A stretch of 64,000 nucleotides of DNA, from positions 62,001 to 126,000 of the forward strand of contig OY723307.1 in NCBI GenBank assembly GCA_963210315.1. The letters run 5' to 3'. The stretch is from Rhynchopus euleeides (taxonomy: Eukaryota > Euglenozoa > Diplonemea > Diplonemida > Diplonemidae). Below, in pieces: positions 52,306 to 63,700 of this stretch. Within the stretch, counting starts at the first letter, position 1. Each line of letters starts with the position of its first letter. The notes beneath the pieces were generated by a model. That model did no database searches, was not told the origin of the DNA, and saw nothing but the letters and a program-made list of their open reading frames with translations. Position numbers and translations under genes: made by a program.

Positions 52306-53790
52306 AAAAACACATTTTTTTTGGCCATTTTTGGACCTATTTTTGGGGTTTTGGCACCCCAAATCGGCCACTTTTTTGGACCCAGATATACCCGTTTCTG
52401 TACCAGAATCTGGGTGTGGAAAAAAAAAAAAAAAAAAAAAAAAAGTACCCACCCAGGTGGTCAACTTGCTTCCAACACACCTAGATTCCTTAGAAAACAC
52501 CCCATGATTTCACCTCAATATGTACCTGGAGCTCCATACTGGGCCCTGGTGAGCTCACCAACAGTTTGCACCGTTTCTGACCCGAAATCTGGGTCAAAAA
52601 CGGTGGTACCCGTCACACGGTGGGTCCCCAGCCATTTTCACAGAAATGCCATTTTTTAGGTGAAAATGGGCAAAAAACAGGGTTTTGGCCAAAAAAAACG
52701 ACCTAATGGGTCCTGGCTGGGGACCCATATTTGGACATTATATACCGTTTCACACCCAGTATCTGAACCATTCGCGCATTTTTGAGACACCCGATTTTGA
52801 CCCACCCAGGGTGTTCGAACCACCCAAATTGGAGTTTTGTAAAAAAAAAAAAAAAAAAAAAAAGTGAGGTTTGAACCCACAGTGCTAAAAATACCCGAAA
52901 AATTCCTTTGAAAAAATATACTACCGATGTCTGTACGTGACGATATGTACAAAAATTTTGGGCTAAACGTAGCAGGGTTATGAGCTTTATATCTTTCGAG
53001 AAAAAAAAAGTTTATCGAAAAATTCCGGTCAACTGCATTTCATCAATTATGGCTGGGTACCCATGGAAAACCGAAAATTTTGGTGGCACGTACAGGGTCT
53101 GGTAGTGCCATTTTGGTACTCAGAATCAACCCAGATGTCAGCAGAAGTGGGAGGAAATCAGGTACTGAAAATTGGGTGCAATTTAACACTTTTTGGTGTT
53201 TTTTAGTGTTTTTAGTGGTTTTCCACATATTTTTTTGGGTCAGATATAAAAATTTCCCCCAGGATTGTCAATCCCAAGGGAAAACTGTCAGTTTTGGTAC
53301 TCTATTCAGAGTCAGTCCATACCAATGAAGTACAGAAACTGTAGCTTAAGAAATCGTTGGTTGCCCTTGTAAATGGAGGCTAATTGCGACTTTGCAGCAT
53401 TTTCACCTATTGTGCAGAGTAACCCCAGAAATCGTTGGTTGCCCATTCAGAATGTGGGCTCTGGTGTGAACATGTGGTGAATTTTGGGACCCAGAATCAG
53501 CCCAGATATGAGTTGAAATATGGGAAAATCAGGTACTGGAAATTGGGTGCAATTTAACACTTGTCAGTGTTTTTGTGTTTTTTAGTGGTTTTCTACAGAA
53601 TTTTTTTGTTCAGATATAAAAATTTCCCCCAGGATTGTCAATCCCAAGGGAAAACTGTCAGTTTTGGTACTCTATTCAGAGTCAGTCCATACCAATGAAG
53701 TACAGAAACTGTAGCTTAAGAAATCGTTGGTTGCCCTTGTAAATGGAGGCTAATTGCGACTTTGCAGCCTTTTCACCTATTGTGTCTAAC
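52306..53790. repeat. Satellite-like degenerate repeat block
   Basis: A 370-bp unit is repeated twice in tandem (about 53050-53420 and 53420-53790; the AGGATTGTCAATCCCAAGGG landmark is at 53261 and 53631). The last ~190 bp of the two units are nearly identical. Upstream, diverged copies of a CCGTTTCTG-ACC-GAATCTGGGT motif recur at 52390, 52568 and 52745, and two pure A-runs (52420-52444, 52841-52863) follow two of them. The block is A/T-rich and unlike its GC-rich neighbours, with no gene. Confidence 0.8.
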
Positions 53791-54058
53791 TAGGTCCTGG
53801 GTAAGACGTTAAACTGCCTGGGGGGGCCGTCCCCGGACCATGACGGGTGCCTGCACCAGGAGTCTAGCACGGCCGTGGTCCAGGGCATGACCGAAAACTG
53901 CTTGGGTACCGAGGCTCCCCAGACCAGGAAGGGTGGAGACACCTGGAGTCTAAATAGTCACACCACGTCAGGCCAGACCTTCGCATTGCACTCCGCGAAG
54001 ACTGCCACACAGCCGCGGGGCAGGTGTGCAGCCTGTGGAAAACCTCGTACAGAAAAGG

Positions 54059-54312
54059 GTCGGCGACCGCCCGCCCCCAGTCTGAGAGGCATCAGCCGAA
54101 TCTCGGTGGAGGCGGGCACAAAACAAAAGGGAGAGTCGTCACTGTGCATATCAGCACGGTCCCGCCCTCTGTGCCAGACCAACACACCACCAAAGGAAAA
54201 GAGGAAGAGGCGACGTAAGGCAATGCCTCCGTGCGGCCAGGAGAACACGAAATAGCGACCCCCTCAACGGGGAATGCTACGAGCACGGCCAAAAATCGTT
54301 CAAAATCGTTCA
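54059..54312 (-). repeat. 255-bp dispersed repeat, copy 2
   Basis: Inverted, near-identical copy of 33258-33512. In this copy the conserved frame (MFSWPHGGIALRR...) extends further, to 53958, because the downstream flank differs. Confidence 0.7.
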
Positions 54313-57300
54313 AAACACACAAAATCAAAGCGCAAGGGAAAGCATGCCTCGCCTCTTCCCTCCCCACCCCCCTCCCCCATGATGGGGGAGGGGGAGGGGA
54401 GGGAGGAGGAGGAATAAAAAGCAAAAAAAATCAAAAAAAATCACACCCGAAGTCAGCAGGAATCCCCGAGCACCCCCACCCCACCCACACCTCTCGCCTC
54501 TTTTGGCAACTCGGTGTGCACAAAAGCTGTGGAGCTCTCGGCAACGATACACACGCGCGGGGGGGGGGGGAATACAGCCCTTCTCGTGGGGAGCAAGGCA
54601 GATATCTCTGTTCCATACTTCCAACCCCGATGATTGGGCCAAGAATACAAGCCGGGTCTTCGACTGCACAGGGCAATGAACATCATCAGGGAATCACAGA
54701 AGGGGGGGGGGAGTCGATAGAGACAGAGAGAGACATCTCGCGCGTATGATATCGCAATCACCAGCAACTTGTCACCAAAAAAGAACGAAGGGCGGGGGGG
54801 GGAGGAGGGGGGGCGGGGAACATCTGCTGTGGCTTGGGGCTTGGGGGGGGGCTAGCTAGGGAGGGGGGGAGAGAGTGAACAAGAAAAGGCCGTGTGAGGG
54901 GTGCACCACGCGAAGGCGCCCCAACAATGACAGATGGGGAGGCGAGTCGGAGGGGCCACTGGGGTGACGAGCCACGTCCGAGACACACTGGGCCAGGGGT
55001 TGCGGTTGTTGTCGTTGTTTTCGACGCGCCAAAAAGGGTTGACGGGCTGAGGCCTTCCTGGCCTTTTTTACACAACGGGTTCCTGACGTGCCATTTGGCG
55101 CCTTGTGGGAGCGGGGCTTCCCCAGAAGGGCCTTTTCTTATTCGGGAGAGAACTCGGGGGGCCTTCGCTAGCAGCAGGTTTTCGGCAAAAAAAAATGTTC
55201 GGCGTTTTTCTCACTAAAATAGGAGAAAAGGCACTAAAAACGCACCCTTTTCGGCACCGTAGCGAAGACCCTCTTTGCTGGTCACGTACGTCGGTGTGGA
55301 GCCCAACAAACGGGGAGAAAGAACGAACGAAAGAAGTGAAAAGCCAGTGTTCGCCATCACGACATGGTGCGATTGCTATTTTTGGAGTCACGAGTAGCAC
55401 TTCGAATGACACCGAGGAAGGGGTGGGGGAGCGCGTGGCAGCAGAAAACCTTCTAGATAGAGCGATGCACACACGGTCGGCCTTGCCACTCATGATGGAA
55501 AAAGGATACTCGGCAACGCCTGCATCACACAAGAACTTGCACACAGGAGCGGTATTGCCTCAGACTTTGGGGGGGTGAGGAGAGGCGGCACGGAGGATTG
55601 CGTAGCAAACTGAAAATAAAGTTAAAAGTCTGTTGATGAATCATGTCGCAGGGCATGACCAGTACCCGCGTCGCGTGTGATATTCTTAAACGGCAAACAC
55701 AGCACTCTTCCTTTGCAAGGCAACGACTCAACACAACACAGCAAAGGCCAGCGTCCCGAAACTGGTAAGATTTTGATCAGCTCACGATGTGCCAGGGGTA
55801 ACCTGGGCACAGCGAGGGTGACGGGGACAAAACTAGGAAAAACCGTGGCCTACAGCCATTTATGGATCTAACACTCGACGGAGAGTCCCCCAGGAAGTCA
55901 CTGTACTTGGCGGCATTTTTTTCTCACGAACGGTGCTGACTCCGGGGCCCGTAGGCTGCACGAATGAAAACAAGTCGAGCAGTTTGCCAATGTGTGCACA
56001 ACCCCTGTGTGTCTCCAACCACACACGAGCCGGCCTCATGAAAAGCGGGAAATGGATGCCCACCCATACGACACACCAGCAGCACCCAGGCCCCGCTGCC
56101 CACGCATCTTGAAAGCTTCCCGACCTCACATTTTTGAATAAACTTGTTGGAGCAGCACAGCCACACGGCTCAACAGAGCTGCCAGCTGCACTGACCCCCC
56201 CCCCCTTTTGTTCTTGCAACTCTTTTTTTGACGACTTTTCTTTTTGTTGGTGTATAAGAGACAGATAGTGAGAGGAGAAAGGGGAAAGTCGCAGAGCCCG
56301 AATCGGGGGGGGTTCGTACATGCTGGGGGGAACAAAGCCAGATCCTTGCAGCGGAAGGAACAAGAGGAGAAGCCTCCACCCGAGCTAGGTAGCAGCCTAG
56401 GCTAGGGAGAGAAATGGGACATCCCCCCCCCCCCACCCCCACGCTCCCTCTTCCTCTGCTCGGACAACAACAATTAGTGGGGGAGCTCCCACCCCCACAC
56501 ACCGGTGCTTGTCGCAATGCGCTTCGCTTCTTTGCCCCCACTCTGAGCCCTGCGGCATTGGTGGATGTGCCCCCCCAGCCTATAGCGCAGGTTGGCAGGG
56601 TACGTACCCGACAGCACCTCGCGGCACATAGACCGGGGGGACTTGTTGACTTGAATGGCTTGGCCATGAGTAGGAATCACGGCGGGTGGGCTCATCACCA
56701 CCGCCCCTACACCCCCAACACTCCTGTTGGCAGCTGCAGTGAACCAAGGGCAGCCCAGAGAGCCATTTCTTATATACGATCGGCGAAGCTTGTCTGATGC
56801 GTGTAATACTGTATATGATGATGATGACAATGATGACGAAAAAAATGAGTCGGGGCGACACAGGCCCTCTGAGGGTTTAAAATACACATCCAGTGACCCC
56901 TCCTCCCCACTCCCCCCGACGCGGTAATCGGGTCTCCTCCCGAAACACAATACTGAGGAGGTGTCTGTCCGACGGGTCTAACACAACCAGCCGGGCAGAT
57001 GAGGCATTTTCGTTTCGTTTTCCGTTTGCTACCAAACAGTAGTTCGACGAGTCGGCCGAATCGGTGTCACCCAACTCGCCGGAGCCCTCGATACTGCACG
57101 TGCCGTGCGCACGTGAATTTTATGGCGTGCTTTAAATTATGTTCATCTGAGGGAGTGGTGGCGTGGTGTGTGGGGGTGGGGGGGGGGGGCGAGGGAGAAG
57201 AAGAAGAAGAAGTAGAAGAAGAAGGAATGTGTCGCTGGCGCGATTGATTCTGAACATTTTGCTTTACTACTGCTCTTCCTTGATGCGAACAAATCGCCTT

Positions 57301-57614
57301 GACAACATCCCCCCGCCTCCACATCGTCGTGAGTGCGCTGAAAAACCAGACAGCATCCAATGCTGATTTCATTCAACAGCCACCTCCCCCACCTCACCCG
57401 CCGCCCCTTCCCCCCACACACCCTCCACCCGTTTCTTTCGGAAAACAGAAGACGGTCGACGGGTGAGGTGCACCCTGCAATGACACGATCCGCATGGACG
57501 GATCGCATCGCATTAACAAAAAATGGTCACAAAGGAAGGAAGGAATGAATGAATGAAGGGAAGGGGGGGGGGGTGGTGGTGGGGTTGGGGAGGCAAATTT
57601 CTGATTCTTTTAGA
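54313..57614. other. Non-coding intergenic DNA with one MITE
   Basis: Apart from the MITE at 55156-55273 I find only short frames, C/G-runs and a GAAGAA tract (57199-57225). No gene supported. Confidence 0.45.
55156..55273. mobile_element. TTCGCTA MITE, copy 3
   Basis: Left end GGGGGGCCTTCGCTAGCAG, right end CGTAGCGAAGACCC, about 118 bp. The interior has inverted TTTTCGGC/GCCGAAAA pairs. Confidence 0.7.
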
Positions 57615-57767
57615 ATTTTTTTGTTAAGCACACTCGTGTGAGCGGAAAGCGCCCCACCACAGCTGCAACCAAACGTGCTCTATACACTAACCCCACCCTT
57701 CATCAGGCTCAGGGTGTGATCAGTTCAGGGTTTTGTGTGTAGAAGCGTCAACGCATCAAACTATCAA
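57615..57767 (-). mobile_element. SINE-like copy upstream of a gene
   Basis: On the minus strand it starts GTTTGATGCGTTGACGCTTC, contains CCTGATGAAGGGTGGGGTTA and GAGCACGTTTGGTTGCAGC, and ends GTGTGCTTAACAAAAAAA. It lies immediately upstream of the 58.1-kb gene in opposite orientation. Confidence 0.6.
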
Positions 57768-57819
57768 GCAGGCGAGAGAATCAAGAGGGGAGCAAGAGTG
57801 ACAGAAGCGGACAGAGTCC

Positions 57820-58079
57820 GCCGAGCTGCGTGTATAGGAGAGGAACAGAACGGGCTGAGGGAGTACGCCGAGCTGCGTGTATAGGAGAGGAACAGAACGG
57901 GCTGAGGGAGTACGCCGAGCTGCGTGTATAGGAGAGGAACAGAAACTACGCCGAGCTGCGTGTATAGGAGAGAAACAGAAACTACGCCGAGCTGCGTGAA
58001 TAGGAGAGGAACAGAAACTACGCCGAGCTGCGTGAATAGGAGAGGAACAGTAACTACGCCGAGCTGCGTAACAGAGAAG
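57820..58079 (+). repeat. 36/47-bp tandem leader repeats
   Basis: Seven units start CGCCGAGCTGCGTGTATAGG. The first two are 47 bp with an added GGGCTGAGGGAG part, the next four are 36 bp, and the last is cut short by the start of the gene. The 36-bp units keep an open frame (RRGTETTPSCV), so translation from upstream is possible, but the non-multiple-of-three early units argue for an untranslated leader. Confidence 0.9.
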
Positions 58080-59198
58080 ATGGCCACTCTGGATTGGGAC
58101 ACCCTGAAGGTTCCCGACCCCGCCCACCCCGACAACGAGCCAGCAGAGCGTCGCCCCGAGTGCATATTCGAAACGTGCAATACTACACACACAGCCAGGA
58201 CCGCATTCAGCTGCCACGACTGCGGTGGGACCACGGTCAGGACGTGCTTGAGAGAGCACATCCCGGCGCACGTCGTCCCCGAATGGCTCGAGGGCGCAGG
58301 GGACAGGGGCTGGGTGTGCCCCGAGTGCGCATGGGTCCGGCAGGCAGTCGACGAGGAGACCGCGGCGGACCTGGCAGCAGCGACGGGCGAGCTAGGCGAG
58401 GACGGGGAGTACAGCGAGGCGGATAGCCAGAGTGGCACGGGCCTCCAGCACAGGGACGCACACCACCCCGCCGACTCGAACACCGATCTCCGCGTGGCGA
58501 ACTCGCTGGAGTACCTGCTGAAATTGACAGGCCGGCTGGAGAAGGAACAGAAGGAGCTGAAGAAGACCGTGGAGACGCAGGCGAAGCAGATCGCCACCCT
58601 GCAGAAGGCGCTGCAGCGGACGGAGGCCGAGCTGCCCGCCGATTTCTCCGCCCACATCGTGTCGACCTGGGGATCGTCGATCGCCACTGTCCCCGGACGC
58701 AGGTTGGTGAAAGCTGAGGTATCCCGGGTTTTCCGACAGGCGGAGCTCAGCGATGCCCCGAGCTCACCAGACTGGCAACACCAGCTCATCCAGGCCTTCG
58801 ACGCTCTGTTTCAGACAATGGGACTGATCCGCGACGACGATGATCCGGATCGCTTTACCGAGGCCCTCCACAAGACAATCGTCGTTATGAACTCGCACTT
58901 TCTCCTGAAGGGGCGCGCGGGCGCCCGCCTCTACCTGGCAAAGGCGAAGATTATGGACCCAGCGAAGTACGATGCGGTGACACACGGGCGCCTACTCCGG
59001 GAGGGGCGGGCCACGCAGGACGACACACAGGAGAGGCGGGCCGCGTTTCAGGAGCGGTTCCTGCAGGAGCGTAACACGCAGGACCGCCCCGCGCCCTACT
59101 CGGGAAAGGGCCATCACAAAGGACGGGGGGGGAAAGGCAAGCGATGTGTAGAAGCGTCAACGCAACAAACAAAAGGAAATTCATCAGAGCGGTTGTAG
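58080..59198 (+). CDS. Cys-rich, coiled-coil, basic-tailed protein; Gag-like?
   Basis: A 372-aa frame from MATLDWDTLK. A Cys/His-rich head (about 22-85) has CIFETCN, FSCHDCGG, CLREH-PAH and WVCPECAW, spaced like a RING/PHD-type treble-clef zinc fold. Then an acidic linker, a strong heptad coiled coil (LLKLTGRLEKEQKELKKTVE onward, about 145-185), a helical middle domain (about 190-305), and an Arg/Gln-rich stretch leading to a GKGHHKGRGGKGKR nucleic-acid-binding tail. The last 18 codons are contributed by a fragment of the SINE-like repeat (GTGTAGAAGCGTCAACGC at 59147). No introns are apparent. The layout (coiled coil, helical domain, basic tail) resembles retroelement ORF1/Gag proteins, but no polymerase follows within 4.8 kb. 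Alternative: a host chromatin or RNA-binding protein. Confidence 0.7.
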   Translation: MATLDWDTLKVPDPAHPDNEPAERRPECIFETCNTTHTARTAFSCHDCGGTTVRTCLREHIPAHVVPEWLEGAGDRGWVCPECAWVRQAVDEETAADLAAATGELGEDGEYSEADSQSGTGLQHRDAHHPADSNTDLRVANSLEYLLKLTGRLEKEQKELKKTVETQAKQIATLQKALQRTEAELPADFSAHIVSTWGSSIATVPGRRLVKAEVSRVFRQAELSDAPSSPDWQHQLIQAFDALFQTMGLIRDDDDPDRFTEALHKTIVVMNSHFLLKGRAGARLYLAKAKIMDPAKYDAVTHGRLLREGRATQDDTQERRAAFQERFLQERNTQDRPAPYSGKGHHKGRGGKGKRCVEASTQQTKGNSSERL

Positions 59199-59502
59199 CT
59201 GTGAAGTGATAGGGCGCTTTCTTCTTGCTTTTTTTTTGATCATGATCGGGAGATCAATTTTATTTGAATATTTTGGGGAGGAGGAAGCTCCAAGAAAATG
59301 ACGGAAAAGGGGGCTGCCTGGCACGGTGGGATCTTGTAAATTTTACATGTATAACTACAAGTATATACATGTATTATACATGTATAATACTTGCATGTCA
59401 ACTATTATACATGTATAATACATGTATATGCCTGAAATATACATGTAAAATACATGTATATCAAGTAAAAATACAAGTATAATACTTGCATGTCAACTAT
59501 TA

Positions 59503-60293
59503 TACCGTAAACGGAAATATTGTGGACCGTAATAAAGGTGAACCGTACTATAGGTGGACCGTAAAAAAGATGGAACAAATGGGATTTTTCCGGAACTTGG
59601 AACATTTTTACGGTCCACCTATTTTACGGTTGGGATCGTGGACTTGGCGGTTTTTTTTACGAGTTCCTTCGCGACTTCGTCGCGAAGGAACCAAGGAAAT
59701 CGTACGACTGGGCCTCAGCACAGAGTGTGCGCTCACCATCGTCCGGGAACTGTTCTCCCACAGTTACTGCAGGGTGTACTACACTAAAGGAGTACGATTT
59801 CCCTTAATTTTCCGGGCACTGATTCACGAATTTACATCTGGAGGGAGCCCGGTGGTCTCAGCTTCTGTCTGCGCGCCCTGCCGTACTGTGGCTGCTTTTG
59901 TGGGCTCGTGCAGCAGGTTCTACTTTTACTTCTACCGGAATGCTCCTTGCATGGTACTACACTTCTCGAGGTGTGGTGGTGGGTGAGTCTCGAGGTGAGT
60001 GGTGGTGATCGTGCCTTTTCCACACGCAGGGAGGACTTGCTTCTCTTGCTGGTGTTGGTTGCGGTGGTGGAGGGAGGGTCCAAAGCTGGGAGGTCGGGAG
60101 GCCTACGTGTGGGTGTCTGCGGCGTGGAGGCCGCAGTCCGCGCCCCGCAACCCACCAGCCCGCGGGCGAAAAACGCATTGTCTTTTCCATATTCAGTCCC
60201 AATAAATGGTGGACCGTAAAAAAGATGGAACGTTTGGCCTTTTTTTGGGAACTTGGAACATTTTTACGGTCCACCCTTTTTCCGTTTACGGTA
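59503..60293. mobile_element. CCGTAAAC element, middle layer
   Basis: Ends TACCGTAAACGGA and its inverse; each end carries GGTGGACCGTAAAAAAGATG paired with CATTTTTACGGTCCACC (59556-59627 and 60212-60276), a further self-complementary module. TA flanks both sides. Related by its CCGTAAAC ends to the element at 43957-45506. Confidence 0.8.
59695..59802. mobile_element. GGAAATCGTAC MITE, innermost layer
   Basis: A 108-bp short version of the element at 25166-25485: same ends, same GAACTGTTCTCCCACAGTT block. A CCTTCGCGACTTCGTCGCGA hairpin precedes it in both places. Confidence 0.65.
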
Positions 60294-60782
60294 CTTGTAT
60301 TTTTACTTGATATACATGTATTTTACATGTATATTTCAGGCATTTACATGTATTTTACATGTATAATACTTGTCATGCAAGTATTATACAAGTAAAATAC
60401 TTGCATGACAAGTAAAATACATGTATAATACTTGCATGACAAGTAAAATACTTGCATGCAAGTAAAATACATGTATTTTACTTGCATGCAAGTATTTTAC
60501 ATGTATAATACTTGCATGACAAGTATTATACATGTAAAATACATGTAAATGCCTGAAATATACATGTAAAATACATGTATATCAAGTAAAAATACATGTA
60601 TAATAGTTGACATGCAAGTATTATACATGTATTTTTACTTGATATACATGTATTTTACATGTATATTTCAGGCATATACATGTATTATACATGTATAATA
60701 GTTGACATGCAAGTATTATACATGTATAATACATGTATTATACTTGTAGTTATACATGTAAAATTTACAAGATCCCACCGTG

Positions 60783-63700
60783 GGGGGGGAACGACCCCCC
60801 CCCCCCACCCACCCACCCAGGACACATCTCAGGAGGCTGGGGTGGGGAGGGGTTGATAACGAAGCAAAACAACGATGCTTCCGGTGTGGGTGAGTGGGGT
60901 GGGGTGGGGTGTGATAGGTAAGAAACTCTGTTTGCTTTTTTGAAAAAAAGGGGGGGGGGGGCGCTCCATTTCAAAAAAGGGGTTTACGAGAAGGTGATGG
61001 GGTGGGGTGGGGGTGGATAGTGAAGGAGAAGCCGAAGAAGAAAATAGGAAGCACAGAAGGCCCTTCAAGGGGGGGGGGCCTCTCTTCACTGGTTCTGCAG
61101 GTAGGAGGGTGCATGGGGTCGCCCCCCCCCCCCCCCCCCCCCGGCCCCCCCCCCCCTCCCACTCTGCAGGGGGGGTTGTGGGAAATTTTGGGGGGAGAAG
61201 CCGTACCGACTTACTTTTGTGCGGGCACAGCTGGGGGAGAGCTGGGGGGGACAGGCACCTTCAAAAGAGTGCATGCAAACCGGGTTGGTGGGTGGGGGTG
61301 TTTGGTTTCTGGGGAGCACAAACAGGGGGAAAACGAGGTGAGTCGGTGTGCCATCGCATGCAGAAACAGACCACGTTTGCACTCTACGTGGGCCACACTG
61401 ACTGGGGAAGGGTGGGGGGAGAGGCGTGTGTATGTGTGTGTTCAGACCAATTGTATCGAGGCAACCTGGAGACATTCACACCTGCGTCAGGTCCACCATC
61501 CCAGAACCGAACATTTCATCATCAAAAGACTTGTTGAAAGGGGGACCTCGCTACGAGTCACTGTGAGTCACGAGTCGTCAGTTTTCAGCCAAACGTGGCT
61601 GACCTCTCACTTTTTCTCACTCAGCACACTTGGTAGCGAGGGCCCCCAAAAGGGTTTTACTGTATGCGTGAGTGGGGGCACATCAAGAAGATCTAAAAAA
61701 AACCGAACCCCTCCCCAAAGGGAAGTATGAAGAGGGGAGAAAAGAGAAAAATCCCTGAAAGGGGGCTATGATTTGCGCGTCAAACCCGAGGGGTGGGAAT
61801 AACAAAAATAAACGGGCCCCGATGTTCCACCAAAAAAGTTTTGGAAAAATACGGGGCGGAGAGCAACACGGGGTGTGGGGTGTGTGTGCGGGGGGGGGGA
61901 AGAAGGGAAGGAGAAGGGTGAAAAAACCCCCTCCCTCCCTCCCTCCCTCCCCCCCCCGTTCACTCAAATCGCAGGGCGGCAAGTCTCTCCGTTTACCCGA
62001 ATTGAAGGGGGCGGACAGAAACACGGGGGGAGGACACATGGGGGAATGGAGAATCGTACGAGAGAAAAGGAAGAAATGGAACGAGGAGGACAGGGCCCGA
62101 GCAGGCTGATTTGTAACGGATGATGCAGAGATCGTTACAACTATTCTTCTGGGGAGGGGGGGGGTAATCAGCCTCGGGCAAAACATGACTTGAAGTCTTC
62201 CATTGCTTTTGCGGGGAGGGGGGGAGGGGGGGGGGTCGTTCGGCTTGCATGCAAACAAGCGGCGCCTCTGAACAGTTTCTGCGTGACGCCCCTCCCTCCG
62301 CTGAACAGCCGACCACACAAACCCCCCCCACTCCACCCCCTCCCCCCTGTTTCGCACTGTGAACGAGCAACCTTCCCTTCCGGCACAACGAGGTGCAATG
62401 GGCTGCAGGGGGGGGTGGGTGGGTGGGGGAAGGGGGGATGTGACGTGTATGGCGAGCTTTTTTGAACGATCTGAACGGACCTCCGTTTGAAGGGCCTGAG
62501 CGTCGAGTCTTGTCTCTCTACAACTCTCTCTCTCTCTCTCTCTGAGGACCCCTGATCTGCCGGATATGCAGCAAATGCGCCACACCCTCGTGTGGAGTAG
62601 AAGGCACAGGCATCTTGCACAGGCAAATCAGAAGGGGGGGGGGGAGAAGGAACGCACGCACGCACTACCTCCGGGTCTACCCCACTCCGAAAAGGCATTG
62701 TTGTCCAATTTGATGTATTTTTGTGGGCCTTTTTCCGTCCGGGCGTCAAGGAGTCATTTCGGACGTAAAATAGCAAACAGTATCTGCTCTAAAAGTGTTT
62801 TTTGGAACGGGAGAGGTGGTGGTGGTGGGAAATCCCAACCCAAAGGGATGGGTGGGTGTCTAAGAAACAGTTCAGGTGGGGGACCAGCAGCTTTTTTATA
62901 GGGCAGAGGGGGGGGGGGAATCATCCTGTGGGAGGGAAGAACCGGGCAGAAGAGAGAGAGAGAGAGAGAGACTGACAGCACTTCAGGCACCCCCACCCCC
63001 ACCCCCTTGCTGTGTGGCATGGATGAAGTGAAGACAGTTGAAAAACTTCGCATTTTGATTGCTTCGGAAGAAGGGGGGGGGTGGGATGTGGTGATAAAAT
63101 GAAAGCGGGGTGGGAGCGGAGGGCGGGGGGGGGGGGGGCGTGGGGGACCCCCCCCCCCCTCTCTCCGCCCTCCCACCCCTCTATACCCTCTCGCTTTGTA
63201 TGCTGATTTGCTGTTAACTGGTGATCGCAATGTAGAGGCTTTGAACGATGTGAAGAGTATATTTTACAGCCACCATGGGTGAGAGGGGCACGCTGTTCAC
63301 GGGTTCTCCTGTCGATTTGAAGGATTTGAACAATTTTGAACGATGTTTTGGCCAACACGTCTCTTCCTTCCGTGGGGCTGCTGTTCCGAGTTCGCCTTGC
63401 TTGTGGCGATCTTTTCGAACAAAACACAACTTTTTGAACAAATTGCCAATCCTCTCTTTTTTTCCCCGTGTTTCGATCCCCCCAAACCCCACATACAGCG
63501 CCAGGAGCTGCCCCACCCTCACGGGCAGGCAGTACACCCCCACGCGCCCCTCTGCCGCTGCTGGCAAGGAGGGGAGGGGGGGGGGATAGGCGTTTCGAGC
63601 AAATGTGAAACTGAATGGGGGATTCGCAGCAAAGGGAAGATGTGATTCGCGAGGAGTCGAGAGATGTGAAGGTCCGTCTCACCCTCGACGAGCGATAGAG

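Larger units (their letters stand above)
59322..60782. mobile_element. TACATGTA palindrome element, outermost of three
   Basis: Ends CACGGTGGGATCTTGTAAAT and its inverse; then, on both sides, dense arrays of TACATGTA, AAGTATTATAC and GCATGCAAGTATT palindromes (59343-59500, 60293-60760) with an inverted TGCCTGAAATA spacer. The arrays are long enough to fold into large cruciforms. It contains the CCGTAAAC element described next. No gene. Confidence 0.8.

Noticed and set aside
61002..61730. 242-codon plus-strand frame
   Set aside because: It is Pro/Gly-rich over long G/C runs, overlaps other open frames and a MITE, and shows no domain.
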